Shown one piece after another: positions 47,801-58,128 of a DNA stretch of 64,000 nucleotides. A program made the position numbers and the translations under genes. The notes beneath the pieces were generated by a model, which had not been told where the DNA came from, searched no databases, and saw nothing but the letters and a program-made list of their open reading frames with translations. Source of the DNA: Thuidium tamariscinum (lineage: Eukaryota > Streptophyta > Bryopsida > Hypnales > Thuidiaceae); assembly GCA_947034885.2 (NCBI GenBank), contig OX344754.2:14030501-14094500 (forward strand). Direction: 5' to 3'. Position 1 is the stretch's first letter, and each line of letters begins with the position of its first letter.

Positions 47801-49630
47801 GCACCAATACAAAAATCAATAAGCGTTTCTTACAATCACCCAAAATGGGTTCTCTCATACTCAAGAAGCACATCTCATACACCAAAAAAATCACCAAAAT
47901 CATATTTTATATGTTTCAAAATACAAGCAAAAAGAAGCTCATTTTATAAACTTCCACACCACACAAAATTAATTATTTTAAAGATTTCTTTGGCCATTAG
48001 CTACAAGTCTTCTAGAAAATCATTCCATCCAAATTTCACCTCAAAATTTGTTTTTTGGGGTACTAAATAGTACTAAAAATCTTCAAATTGGCAAATGTGA
48101 CATACAATCAAGGTCTATTTTTGGATGGTAAACTATTTTTGAAAATTGTGAAAAAATTAAAAAAAGGTGTATAATAGTTATGAAGACCTTTTACATAAAT
48201 CTTGATTCATTTGGAGCCAAAACACAAAATTTATGGACAAAAACCAGATTAGCATGAAACATGTGATACAAATAGTACAATTGTTTCTTGCAATCACCCC
48301 TTTCTACTTCTTTTTCTTTGTAGAATGGTGTTGTAAACATGACCTCTCAAGATTGAAGATGATATGACGTGTTCCCTACTAGTAGGCTTCACAAGCATAT
48401 TGTCATCAACATTAGCCAAGGCCCTCTTGAGCAACGAGTCCATCCAACTCTTGTTCAATTTAAGTTCACAATTTCTTCTTTATGTTTGGCTACGTTTTTT
48501 GCTACAGACAGGGGTTTTGTAGTAGACATCAATACCTACTAGAAGGTGTACGCTTTGTGCTCCATCTTCAACCTAATTGGACATCATGCCGGGGCACTAT
48601 TGTGGAACGTGAAAAGTTGACAAGTAGTCAAGGTGACCCCAATGCAATGTGTTTGTAGAAGGCCCGCTTGCAAGGCAAACAATTAAGATGCATGGACAAT
48701 GTCGTGGGGTGGTGCCGTACGCCACTACAACCACCTTATCACACTCCTCTACACTATTGCAATTGTTGTCTGCTACTCCAACTTGGCCTCTACACTATGA
48801 ATCATTGCTACGCCAACCCACTCTAGTTTGCAGTCGTAGCCTTCCGTATAGCCCTTGCCTTGAACTTGTATTGCATATTGTCACCTTCTACTGCACCTCA
48901 ACTATCATTGGTTGACCAACTCATTGTCTATTTCTTCCACCATGTCTTCTTGCTCAAGGAAGACATCCATGTCCAAGAACTCTTCATATGTTGCTTCTTC
49001 TTTTACGTGCCTTACGTGTTCAAAAACGTCCTTCAAGTATAGTTGCTGAAATGTTGTCTTCATGTTTGGTTTTTTGTAGGATCTTGGGGAAAACTACACC
49101 CACTGGTATTCATGAACTTGTACTAAGTGAATTTGGCAGCCTAGAACTTTAAATTAATCACTTACGCAGCTCAAGGACACTACAGACGTAGTCTCCTTCA
49201 ATGTCCATGGCATGGAAATGAAGGCGATATAGTTTTCTATGGAATTCAGTAATGTACGTATGTCAAAATGTAGCTACCAGCATTTCAGAAATACTTACTT
49301 TCAGAGAAGCCAATCATTGCCAGCAGTGGAAACATGAGGCAATAACTGCATCCTAGCCCTCGCTTGCTCATAAAGCATAAACGAGGCACGTCGGCTGAAC
49401 TCCGCTCATCACACACGCTCCTTCATTTCACAACCTGTTTGAACGCCTTCCTTTCCATACCTTCGGGCGCCTATTACAGACTGCTCGCATTTAGAGCCTT
49501 CTACTACAATCCGTCAAAGCACCAGGAAACAAAAAAATCATCAACAAAGCTGGACATCAAAACTTCACGACACACAGAAGGCCCAAAACGCGAAATAACA
49601 GTCGAAAAACCAAAGTACCAGCAACACCAA
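44891..49630. other. Spacer between the inverted arms (4.7 kb)
   Basis: Unique relative to the arms. The two edges (44,891-45,370 and 49,360-49,630) are of mixed composition and may be strongly diverged 3' flanks. The middle is AT-rich. It contains the TTAA element 45,445-46,147, and 47,870-48,290 resembles the inverse of 58,130-58,560. I see no gene. Confidence 0.5.
45445..46147. mobile_element. TTAA-bounded element, 0.70 kb
   Basis: Starts TTAACCCCTAATTGCC and ends TCCTTTAAAGGTTAA. It is an inverted-orientation relative of 32,125-32,848. No coding capacity. Confidence 0.55.
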
Positions 49631-50431
49631 CGAAGTGAGTGCAGTCCTCGCGGACGTGAAGGGACGCAACGGGGAGAGCGGCGCGATGGTGGAGTTGCAA
49701 CAGTGGAGTGGAGGCGGGGATAAATTAGTTTAAAAAATAAAGCCTTAGGCTGGCGGATAGGAATCCATTATTTGCTGTGGGAACTAGCCAGAGGTCTCTC
49801 GACAGGGAGGAACGAGGCTGCTGCTATTGCTCAGAACAAATGGGGGACCCCCGCTGGATGCTCCGGGGCCCTCCGGACCCACCTGGCCAGGCAGTGGTCG
49901 CACCAACGGTATCAAATACAAGGCCGCGTAGCAAGACTCTACGTTACGGAGTACTTCTTCCCGGGACTTGCTTGCTCGCACTTGCTACACTAAGAGATGT
50001 CCGACCACGGCCCTGTCCTGAGACCCAGCAGCAGGCAGACAGACTCCCTCGCGGAGGGGCCCGACCCCGGGAAACACCGGGGCGATGGCAAGCTAGTGCC
50101 TGTGCAGACAACGGCTCTGCCGCAGTAGAGCTCTGGAAAGCACATGAATAATCGTGTTGGCAGGGATGGGCCCAAGGGACGGCGACGACGCCCGCGACTC
50201 CGCAAAGCTTCACGGGCACACACACACCGACGCACTCCGGCCATCTACGAGCTGGCTCCTGCCTCCAGCTCTTCCGACTCTTCTACAGTCTCCAGTCACA
50301 TGGAGTAGTCAGACACGTCTTGGCCCGGCGACCGCGCCACCGCGTCGTCAGTCAGGACGCCGCAAACAGCAGATTCTAAAACCCTGCCGCTCACAGGTGC
50401 TTCCTTCGTGCCTCCACGGCGCGCCTGCCCG
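49631..50431 (-). other. 3' UTR / flank of right CID gene inside identical arm
   Basis: Mirror image of 44,090-44,890: each position equals 94,521 minus its partner. It lies between the minus-strand stop and the abrupt inner end of homology at 49,631. Confidence 0.6.
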
Positions 50432-53400
50432 TCAGTGCAAAGGGGGCCGGGGCGACCGCGGACGCACGGGAGTCTTCGACGGGCTCACTCTGCAGCAGCA
50501 GGAAAACGCATCAGCGAAACGGGACACCACCGCACCAACACTCTCTACGAAATCCCAAAACACGACGACGTTGCACCCACCTGATTGGAAGGGACCCCAA
50601 GATGGCACCGCTGCAATTCAAAGCCGCCATCGCGCTCTCCGCCTGCAACATACCCAGACATGGAGGACACCACTTCGGCTCAATCCATCTGCACTTCCCT
50701 ATCAAGACATGCTAACATCCAATGCTTCTTCTACAACAGTTCAGCTCTGAAAAATAAATAACGCTCCCATCATACGTAGTTCCACACCCAAGGCTCCTCT
50801 CCGTCCAAACTGGGAGGGAAACCCGGCATCCACCACCCGACCCAAATCCCACCAACGCCATGGCAAAACACGTGTGCCAACCACTCTCGTCCCAACAAGA
50901 AAACAATCCACAAAACTCACCATCACAAACTCCACGAAGGCTATGCGAGTAGAGTGATGATAGTCTCCCAAAAGTCTCAACCGCGCAACCTAAACACATT
51001 CAACACGTTATCATCAAATGGACAATCCAACAAACGCCTCCACCAGCGTAGGACTCGCATAGAAACCAACAGTCACCGTCAACCCCGGAAATTCACCACA
51101 ACCAGCACCCAAGCCTTACCTCGCCACATAATGACTCGAAGAAGAGCTTTACATCGGCCTGCGACACCTGCATCAAGTCACTGCTCGCTCAGAGGCCCCG
51201 CCAATACACACTCTCACTCTCATCAGACCAACAACACAAAAACAAAACAAAACGCTGCTCGTCCTAACAACGTCACTACCCCATCATCCCTGTTTCCCTA
51301 CAACCGCCCTTCACAAAGCTTGCCAGCTGCAATAAAACCCACAGGCTTGTTCCACTCCACTTCACCTTCTTGTCAATATTTGTACAGTAGATGGTGCGTG
51401 CACACATCTCGCGCTCGTCTTCGGACTGCACATCAAAATGAACAGCATCATATCAAAGACGTTACTGCACCAACACCAGTTTCCCCGGCAACCCCAGCTG
51501 TTGCTACCCTTTCAAAGCACCTCACAAATCTCCCTTCCAGAAGCACCTCAAACACAAGATCTAGCCACTCCATTCATTCGAATTCTCGGGGGCACACGTT
51601 ATCACACTCTTCGAGAAGAAGAAATTCCTCACCCTCGGCAGAAAGGTCGGGTTCACAGGCACGATCGCCGTCTTCGATGGAAGCACTCGCACCGGGTAAT
51701 ATCCCAACATCGTCCCGGCCAGGCTCAACGCGGCCCGGGCACCGTCTGGGCATCAACACGGCACCGAACTCAAACAAAGGTGCCATGACTCTATAGTAAT
51801 TACTCGTCGTGCAAAATTGCAAACATTTTCAGGGATCCGATTGGTGTCCTTGCGAACGGTATTAGAAAATACATACCTTCGTCCGTGAACTCCACGAAAG
51901 CGAATCGAAGCACGGAGTTCGGATCCCCGCACACACGACAGTCCACCACCTAACCATCGCACAAAACCCAGTTGGAAAAGCGCAAGGTTGTGAACCCGAA
52001 ACACCTGGAATCATTCTTCAAACAGTCCACAATTCCAGTCCTCACAAACAACCCCTACATCTCTACGACCTAATTTGCACCCGCCCCACATATACAAGAA
52101 TGACCATTCCGGATCCCCGGAGTCTGAGGATTGGCTTAGGAAAACAAGTTAGCAATTTCGCCTACGCTACTTGACAACCGCGTCCGGAACCTGAAAAGCT
52201 CATCACATGAAAGCTAAGGGATCTGAAAGAGCATTCTCATGATTTTCCAATTCAAGGTTTCGAAGCGGAACTCCTACCAATATCGAGTTTGGTTTACCTG
52301 GCCACACGTGATAAACAGGGCTGCTAGTTGCTCCTCTGTAACCTACCACACCACAATACACCACACCAAAGAATTCCAGTTCATGTACTGTTGTCAATGC
52401 CCACAATGCAACAGAACGGCAGGTCCGGGAAACGGGTTCCTGCGGCTAGCACCGACTCCGCCACTACACTATTCATATGCAGTCCAGTGTGATCTTACAT
52501 CCGCTAAACACGCTTGAAAACGGAAGGCTGGGCCAGCCACCATCGCACACACGGTCACCTATCGAATTGAGATCTATCTGACTTAGCCAAGGTTAAGCTC
52601 TTGTGCTACATGCCCACCCTCTACACTCCACAATGTCCGCAATCAACTGCCCTTTTCGTGCACCCCAGCTTCAGCTCCTCTGCCAAACCTTCCAATCTAA
52701 GTAACCTCTTGCAGCAATCTTGGATTCGATCATTGAAACGAAGAAGAAACACTAATTGACGAGATCACGCGAACTGACACTCGCGCACCCTCCGTACGGT
52801 GACCAAACCCTGGCGGCATTGTGTTTTCTTGAACCCTCCAACGCAATGTTCATCCCAATTGCATTGGATCTAGCAATTGGACACCCGTGGACACCCTAAA
52901 GCAAAAACAACAACGCCTCGCGATCGGCCTAACAGTGAGCGGAAGAGCGACCCCAAAGCGAGCGAGATCCGTACCTGCTGGTCGATGTCCGACACGTAGA
53001 CGGTCCTGCGGATGCTGTCCTCGCGCTGCGCACGACTCGTGCGACTGTTCACTCGCCGCTTGTTGCCCTGGTTGTAGCCATTCTTCTTCCATCACATGAC
53101 CACAGACACCGCGGATAAGACAACGCCCACTCCCAACGAGATCACCAACATCCCCGACATAAGCCATGCCAGAAGAGGCCCAAGATTAATCCCCACCCCC
53201 ACTCCCCTCCTGCGTCCTAATCCCCTCCCTAATTGCACGCCTATTCCACGATCACTCGGAGGTCATGCCCTACCTTGCGCGTCTGCCCCTTGGACGACGC
53301 CCCGGACGACGTCGCGGTGGCACTGGCGTCCGCGAGCGACGGAGGCACGAACTCTTTAGCCAGCGGATTCAGCTTCGTCAATAAGTCCTGCAAGTCTCGC

Positions 53401-53753
53401 ATGCTGTTGTGGCTGCCATTGCTGCGGGAGTCTTCGTCGTCTCCATTCGCATGCCCATTCGCTCGCACCCCCGATGATGATACCACCTGCTGCTGGTGCT
53501 GGTGCTGCTGGTGCGACGGATTGCCCTGGTGCTGAGATTGTTGCCCCTGCCCGTCGTACTGTTGTTGATGCGCGTGCACTTGCTGCTGCTGCTGCTCAAC
53601 AACAACAGGCAAGTGGTGTGGCTGATCACCGTAGAGCTGATCGGGGTGCCCGTTTTCTTTGGCCTCCATGGCAATCATCGGATAGTTCCGCCCCAATGAC
53701 AGCTGCGCCATGCCCATTGTCAGCCCTATCCCGGCATTGTCCGTCACGGCCAT
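50432..53753 (-). CDS. CID: CID-type PAM2 + two-RRM RNA-binding protein, right copy
   Basis: Minus-strand exons: 53753-53274, 53085-52975, 52342-52298, 51949-51877, 51745-51633, 51425-51366, 51167-51120, 50989-50921, 50642-50581 and 50489-50432, giving 372 residues. Domain order equals the left copy: Gln/His-rich N-terminus, PAM2 KLNPLAKEFVPPSL (127-140), basic linker, RRM1 and RRM2. Exons 4-10 look identical to the left copy. Exon 3 differs at four synonymous sites. Exon 1 is 19 codons shorter and clearly diverged (different Gln runs), though the start MAVTDNAGIGL and the PAM2 block are kept. The exon 2 acceptor TAG of the left copy has become TGG, so splicing must use the next AAG, removing one Lys. 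Both copies appear intact. The family role is PABP binding through PAM2 plus RNA binding; how the two differ in use is unknown. Confidence 0.92.
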
Positions 53754-54052
53754 TGCCCCTCCCTACCAAGGCAGCCCCGGTTTTTTCCCCTCGCCACTCC
53801 TTCGCTTGCTCCAATTCTACGTCCCCGGCTTCTTCACATCTCTCTCCGAAAACGCACACATGCTCTCTCCCCCGGTGCGGATCCGCCCGAGATCCGGAGC
53901 AGCTGGGTCCCCAAGGCCCCAGTTTTATTTAAATCGGGAGTCTCCCGAAGCGGCAGGAGCGAAGACAGAGGGAGGGAGATGCACGTGTGTTGAAGGGAGA
54001 AGGGGAGCGAGGGTGTTGAAGAAAAGGCGAGAAGCAAAAAGGAGGAGCAGGA

Positions 54053-54087
54053 GCAGCAGCAGCAGCGACGACGACGACGACGACGGA
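54053..54087. repeat. GCA/GAC trinucleotide run in right 5' UTR
   Basis: A run of AGC units followed by GAC units upstream of the minus-strand CID start. It is the counterpart of the run at 40,261-40,320. Confidence 0.7.
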
Positions 54088-54162
54088 AGCGAGTGCTAGG
54101 GGCCTGCACTCAGGCTACCCTCTTGGGTCCTTCTGTCTCTCTCTGGGAGCTGCCGTAGTTAC

Positions 54163-54172
54163 TTACTAGTAA
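54163..54172. promoter_or_regulatory. TTACTAGTAA palindrome, right CID promoter
   Basis: Same 10-bp palindrome as at 40,162, here 419 bp before the minus-strand ATG. Flanking promoter DNA shows little other similarity. Confidence 0.45.
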
Positions 54173-54435
54173 TAACTTAACTGGGCCTTGCTGTTACTCA
54201 AGGAGACGCGATCCTCGGGGAGGGAGTCTGCCGGGAGAGAGACACTTTTGTTACCCGGGCGTGGAGTAGGTGGTTTCCGCACATGAACTGAGATTACTCA
54301 TACTTATTGCAGTTCCCTGCCCTTTCTGTTCCCATCTACGTTCCCTTCCATGTTCCCATGAGGGTTCCCATTTTTGTGACAATTTGTTGTAGGAAACATA
54401 ACATTGTTCACCAGTTAAATCAGATTAAAATATAT

Positions 54436-54849
54436 TAAGGTAGAAGGCTCAGAAATGGAGCATCTAAGGGCTGATCTGCCTTTTTCATGTAATTAAACAA
54501 ATGAAAATATTTCTAGCCCATTTTTCAGAGGAAGAAAAATAGATGAGGAATCTAACACAAGTGATTTCATATTTTTTGGAGCATTTTTGAATTAGTTATG
54601 AATTTTCAAACAAAATGTGTTGTAGGTCCCTATTTATGTCCCTAGGTCCTCCATAAATGGTTCACTTGCAACTTCAAAGAAAAGATGGAAAAGCAAGGAG
54701 AAGGATTGGCTCTCACTATTCCCAATGCTTCTATCTTCATTTCATTCAATGAGTATAGAGGTCTATTTAAGAACCACATATTGTCCATTTCAATGCCTTT
54801 CATAGGTTCCATTCTTAACGCCCGCTCTATTTTAGAGCCTCCTACCTTA
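54436..54849. mobile_element. TAAGGTAG-family MITE, 414 bp, second full copy
   Basis: Begins TAAGGTAGAAGGCTC and ends GAGCCTCCTACCTTA. It is the inverse orientation of 24,240-24,653 and exactly as long. It sits just upstream of the right CID promoter. Confidence 0.8.
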
Positions 54850-55923
54850 CTCCGTATATTTCAAAGGAAAAAATTTGTTGCATTTGTGAAAATTTATGAT
54901 AAGACAATTTATGATAAGACAATTTGTAGGTAACTCACAAAGGATGATATAAGTATGTTTTTTTCATAGGTATGCAATCTTGTAAAAGGATAGTTGTTTT
55001 GTAAATCTTCAATGAATTGAGGTTTCGCGGCTTCAGAAAAATTGGTTTAATTGATCATATCATGGAAAAATAAATAATTTAGATAAATTGGGATTTTATG
55101 TCAATGAAGAAAGTTGCATGTGTTGGTTGAAAAATAAAATATAATTAGGTGAAAGAATGTTTTCATTTGATATATACACAAAGTGATAGAGTTTACATTC
55201 AATTTTAAAGTCTTGGATATTTAGGACTTGATGACTTGTAGTAATTCTTAGGTATTTGTACCACCAATACTTGTATTCAAGAACAATTAACCCATTCTTT
55301 AAATTTATGCAAAATCTTCACTACATAAAAAAGGGGTCTTTCACAACCAACTTATCTATGACTTAGTGTCCTAAACAACTGCAAAACAACTAGAACTCTA
55401 TAATTGCACCTAACCCACAATGTGTACTCAAGAATAGTCATTTTATAGTTGTGCAAATCCAAGAGCAGTCATTTTATAGTCATGCAAATTCAATAACAAT
55501 CATTTTACAATTGTGCAAACGCCTAAATGATGAAGAGTAACTTCAGACTACATTCATCTATGTTTTTTCAATGAATTAAGCATTCAAATAGGTGATGTCA
55601 ACTTTAGAAGCCATATATCCATAGAAGTGAATCTCTACAACAACTAAACAATGATTGCAACTCTCTCATTATAGCACCAGTAGTCATTTATCCAAAGTAT
55701 AGACTAAATCATTCCAAAGTCACCAATGCAACTATCAAATGTATAATTTGTAAAGTGCAAGTTTTATTCACTCTTTTTAATTTATTGAGTCTTCAAAATG
55801 GTAATGTAGATATTGTAAACTTCTACTTTTGGACCCCAAATATAGAACAAGTAGAACATAGTCATTTTGTACGACTACACTTCATTTTAGGGTGACTAAT
55901 CAATGACCCTAGGAAGGAATTCT
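54850..55923. other. AT-rich spacer, no gene
   Basis: No gene or delimitable element seen. Short phrase repeats such as CATTTTATAGT/CATTTTACAATT with GTGCAAA (55,435-55,520) form a small degenerate tandem. Confidence 0.4.
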
Positions 55924-56497
55924 TTATACAAGTGGGTTAGTGGTAGGTAAGACAATCCATATAGGATTTTTGGATGAGGGTAAATAGGAGCTTCACCACT
56001 CATAGTCATAGTTAAAATGCAGGAATTGTGTCAAAAGTCAAATTTCAAACCTCATTTAAGTATAGTATAGATTTTTTTCTTAAAAACTTTGAACTAAAAA
56101 AAGTTGAGTAGTAAAGCTAAGTTTATGTCCCAAAATCCGTTTGGGGTTTTGAGGCTCCACCTAAAAGTTATAGACAAATTTCAAAGAGGGTGTAAAAAGG
56201 ACATTTTTTAGGACATTTTCAAACACCCTCTTTGAAATTTGTCTATAACTTTTAGGTGGAGCTTCAAAACCCCAAATGGATTTTGGGACATAAGACTTAG
56301 CTTTATTACTCAATTTTTTTTAGTTCAAAGTTTTAAGAAAAAGATCTTTTACTATACTTAAATGAGGTCTGAAATTTGACTTTTGACACAATTCCTACAT
56401 TTTACTTCACTATGGCTATGAGTGGTGAAGGTTCTATTTACCCTCATTCACATATCCCATATTAGTTGTCTTACCTACCACTATCCCACTTGTATAA
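55924..56497. repeat. Foldback inverted repeat, about 285-bp arms
   Basis: Two arms of about 285 bp (outer ends TTATACAAGTGGG and CCCACTTGTATAA) flank a loop of about 30 nt centred near 56,208. The innermost 80 bp or so are nearly perfect (AAATTTCAAAGAGGGTGT and its complement); outer parts carry scattered substitutions and a 5-nt length difference. A transcript would form a very long hairpin. No coding capacity. Could be a foldback transposon or a small-RNA-producing inverted repeat. Confidence 0.85.
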
Positions 56498-56671
56498 ATA
56501 GCTTCTCTACTTAACTTAGGACAATGCAATTTGTTAACAAAGTCAATCCTTTAGTTGACATCTAAGGAGTTCCTAGATGGTAGACAAGAACTAAGGGAGC
56601 TTCTACAACAAAGAAGATATGTGATAGGTAAGGGTGTACAAGAAGGTTTCTGCAACACAGTCCATTTCAAT

Positions 56672-56822
56672 AAAAATATTTCATTGTGTGTTTGGGTCAA
56701 GTAGGAGTTGTAAGAAAGTCATTTCAAAGTCACGTTTTAATTTGCAAGAAAAATATTTCATTGTGTGTTTTGAGTCAAGTAGGAGTTGTAAGAAAGTCAT
56801 TTCAAAGTCATGTTTTAATTTG
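56672..56822. repeat. 77-bp tandem duplication
   Basis: The unit with AAATATTTCATTGTGTGTTT, then GTCAAGTAGGAGTTGTAAG, then AAAGTCATTTCAAAGTCA, occurs twice, offset by 77 bp, with very few differences. Confidence 0.85.
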
Positions 56823-56907
56823 TAGTATTGTGCAACAAGTGAACCCAAAAATGACTTGCTAAGCATCACAAGTTTAAAATGACTCCTCTCTGACTTCCTT
56901 CATGATA

Positions 56908-57075
56908 GTCCACATTGGATTTTTCATGGGTTCCTTACAACTTCAAAAAGACTTGCAAATGACTATCCACATGGCTATCCACATTGGATTTTTTATGGGT
57001 CATTTACAACTTCAAAATGACTTCCACATTGTATTTTTTATGGGTCATTTACAACTTCAAAATGACTTGCAAATG
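56908..57075. repeat. Degenerate short tandem array (CCACATTG phrases)
   Basis: Phrases CCACATTGGATTTTT, ATGGGTCATTTACAACTTC and AAAATGACTTGCAAATGA recur three times with variable spacing (starts near 56,910, 56,979 and 57,023). Confidence 0.75.
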
Positions 57076-57121
57076 ATTGACAAATGACTAGCTACGTGGA
57101 TGTCCACATGGCAAATGCACT

Positions 57122-57449
57122 CATTAGAAAAATTCTGAGGCCAAAACAGGGCTGCTAAGCTCTGATTTTCGGCAGCCCCGCAGTGCAGTTACGGAAACAT
57201 TAAAAAATTATTTTTTCAGAAAAAAAAAATTTTTTTTTAAATTTTTTTTCAAAAAAAAATATTTAAAAAATAAAAAAATATTAAAAAATTCGCCATTATG
57301 ACGTGGCGCTGATGTGGCACTAGTAGTGCCACATCAGATTCCGAATTTAAAAAAATAAAAAAATAATTTTTTTTTCCCATTTTTTCTGTAATAGCACCGC
57401 AGGGGTGCAAAACTGGCGGCCTTGTTTTGGGCTGAAATTTTTTCTAATG
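57122..57449. mobile_element. CATTAG-family MITE, copy 7
   Basis: Left end CATTAGAAAAATTCTGAGGCC and right end GGGCTGAAATTTTTTCTAATG (inverted). A second inverted pair lies inside (GCCCCGCAGTGC and GCACCGCAGGGG), and a central palindrome GGCACTAGTAGTGCC is at about 57,316. 328 bp, non-coding. Confidence 0.7.
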
Positions 57450-58128
57450 TTCCACATGGCAATTGAGTTAACATTTCTTTCTCTCTTTGTTTTATCACTT
57501 TTCTTATCCATTTCTACATACATTGGTAAGAGTGTATGGTGATAAAAAAAACTCTAGTCATTTACATAAAGGACTCGTCCACAATGGCTCTCACATCTAA
57601 TTTTTGTACATAGTCATATATGTCATTTATGATAAAAATGTAGTCATAGACGCAGTCAGAGAATCGTGAAATTCTTGTAGTGCTTTAAATTAAGTGTTGT
57701 TGTTAAGGCACCCAAAATCCATATGGAAAGTATGATTTTTGAGCACATTTTGTGAATGCTTCCAATTCTATCGTTTTAAATGATTTAAAGAATGGTGGCA
57801 AAAATGGGATTCTAGAAACATTTTCCCTAATCAAAATATCCACAATAAAAATTTATCTCCCTTTATGATCAAATTTTTATAGTATCAAAGTAGTTACTAA
57901 ATGCAATGTCAACACTACTGTCTAAGGAAGCAATTAGTACAAGCCGTGCCTCATATAGGCAAGGTGAAGCTTGCAAGGCTAAAGGAATGCTCCCAAGTTG
58001 TTTCAATTGGCCCTTAAAAGTTGTTCAACACAATAGACATTTACTCAACAATAAAAATCAAGGAATGGAGCTTTCTTGTGGGACAAAATTTTTACCTTGT
58101 TTGGAGGGTTTTAGTGGGACTAAGGTAG
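57450..58128. other. AT-rich spacer, no gene
   Basis: No gene seen. The stretch 57,690-58,110 resembles 38,420-38,850 (shared phrases include GTTGTTAAGGCACCCAAAAT and AGCAATTAGTACAA). It is therefore a dispersed repeat of unknown type. Confidence 0.5.

Larger units (their letters stand above)
40250..54110. repeat. Large inverted duplication of the CID locus
   Basis: Left arm about 40,250-44,890 and right arm about 49,631-54,110 are inverted copies. In the inner part coordinates add to 94,521 without any length change from about 43,050 to 44,890. Outward of about 42,400/52,100 the introns no longer align easily and exon 1 differs strongly, while 5' UTR features remain alignable in part. The genes are convergent with 6.3 kb between their stop codons. 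Confidence 0.9.

Noticed and set aside
46400-49360. Possible degenerate retroelement in the spacer between the CID arms
   Set aside because: I could find no long terminal repeats, primer binding site or polyprotein motif.
50954-51796. 280-codon open frame on plus strand (and the 203-codon equivalent at 42,956-43,567)
   Set aside because: Lies antisense to several exons and introns of the CID genes. Its length reflects lack of stops on the opposite strand, and the two copies mirror each other only because the arms do.
56634-57087. Short direct repeats suggestive of a CRISPR-like array
   Set aside because: Units are unequal, contiguous and degenerate with no unique spacers; this is ordinary tandem duplication in plant DNA.
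57180-57420. Possible rho-independent-style terminator or hairpin
   Set aside because: The inverted GC motifs and T runs are the internal structure of a CATTAG-family MITE in a eukaryotic genome.
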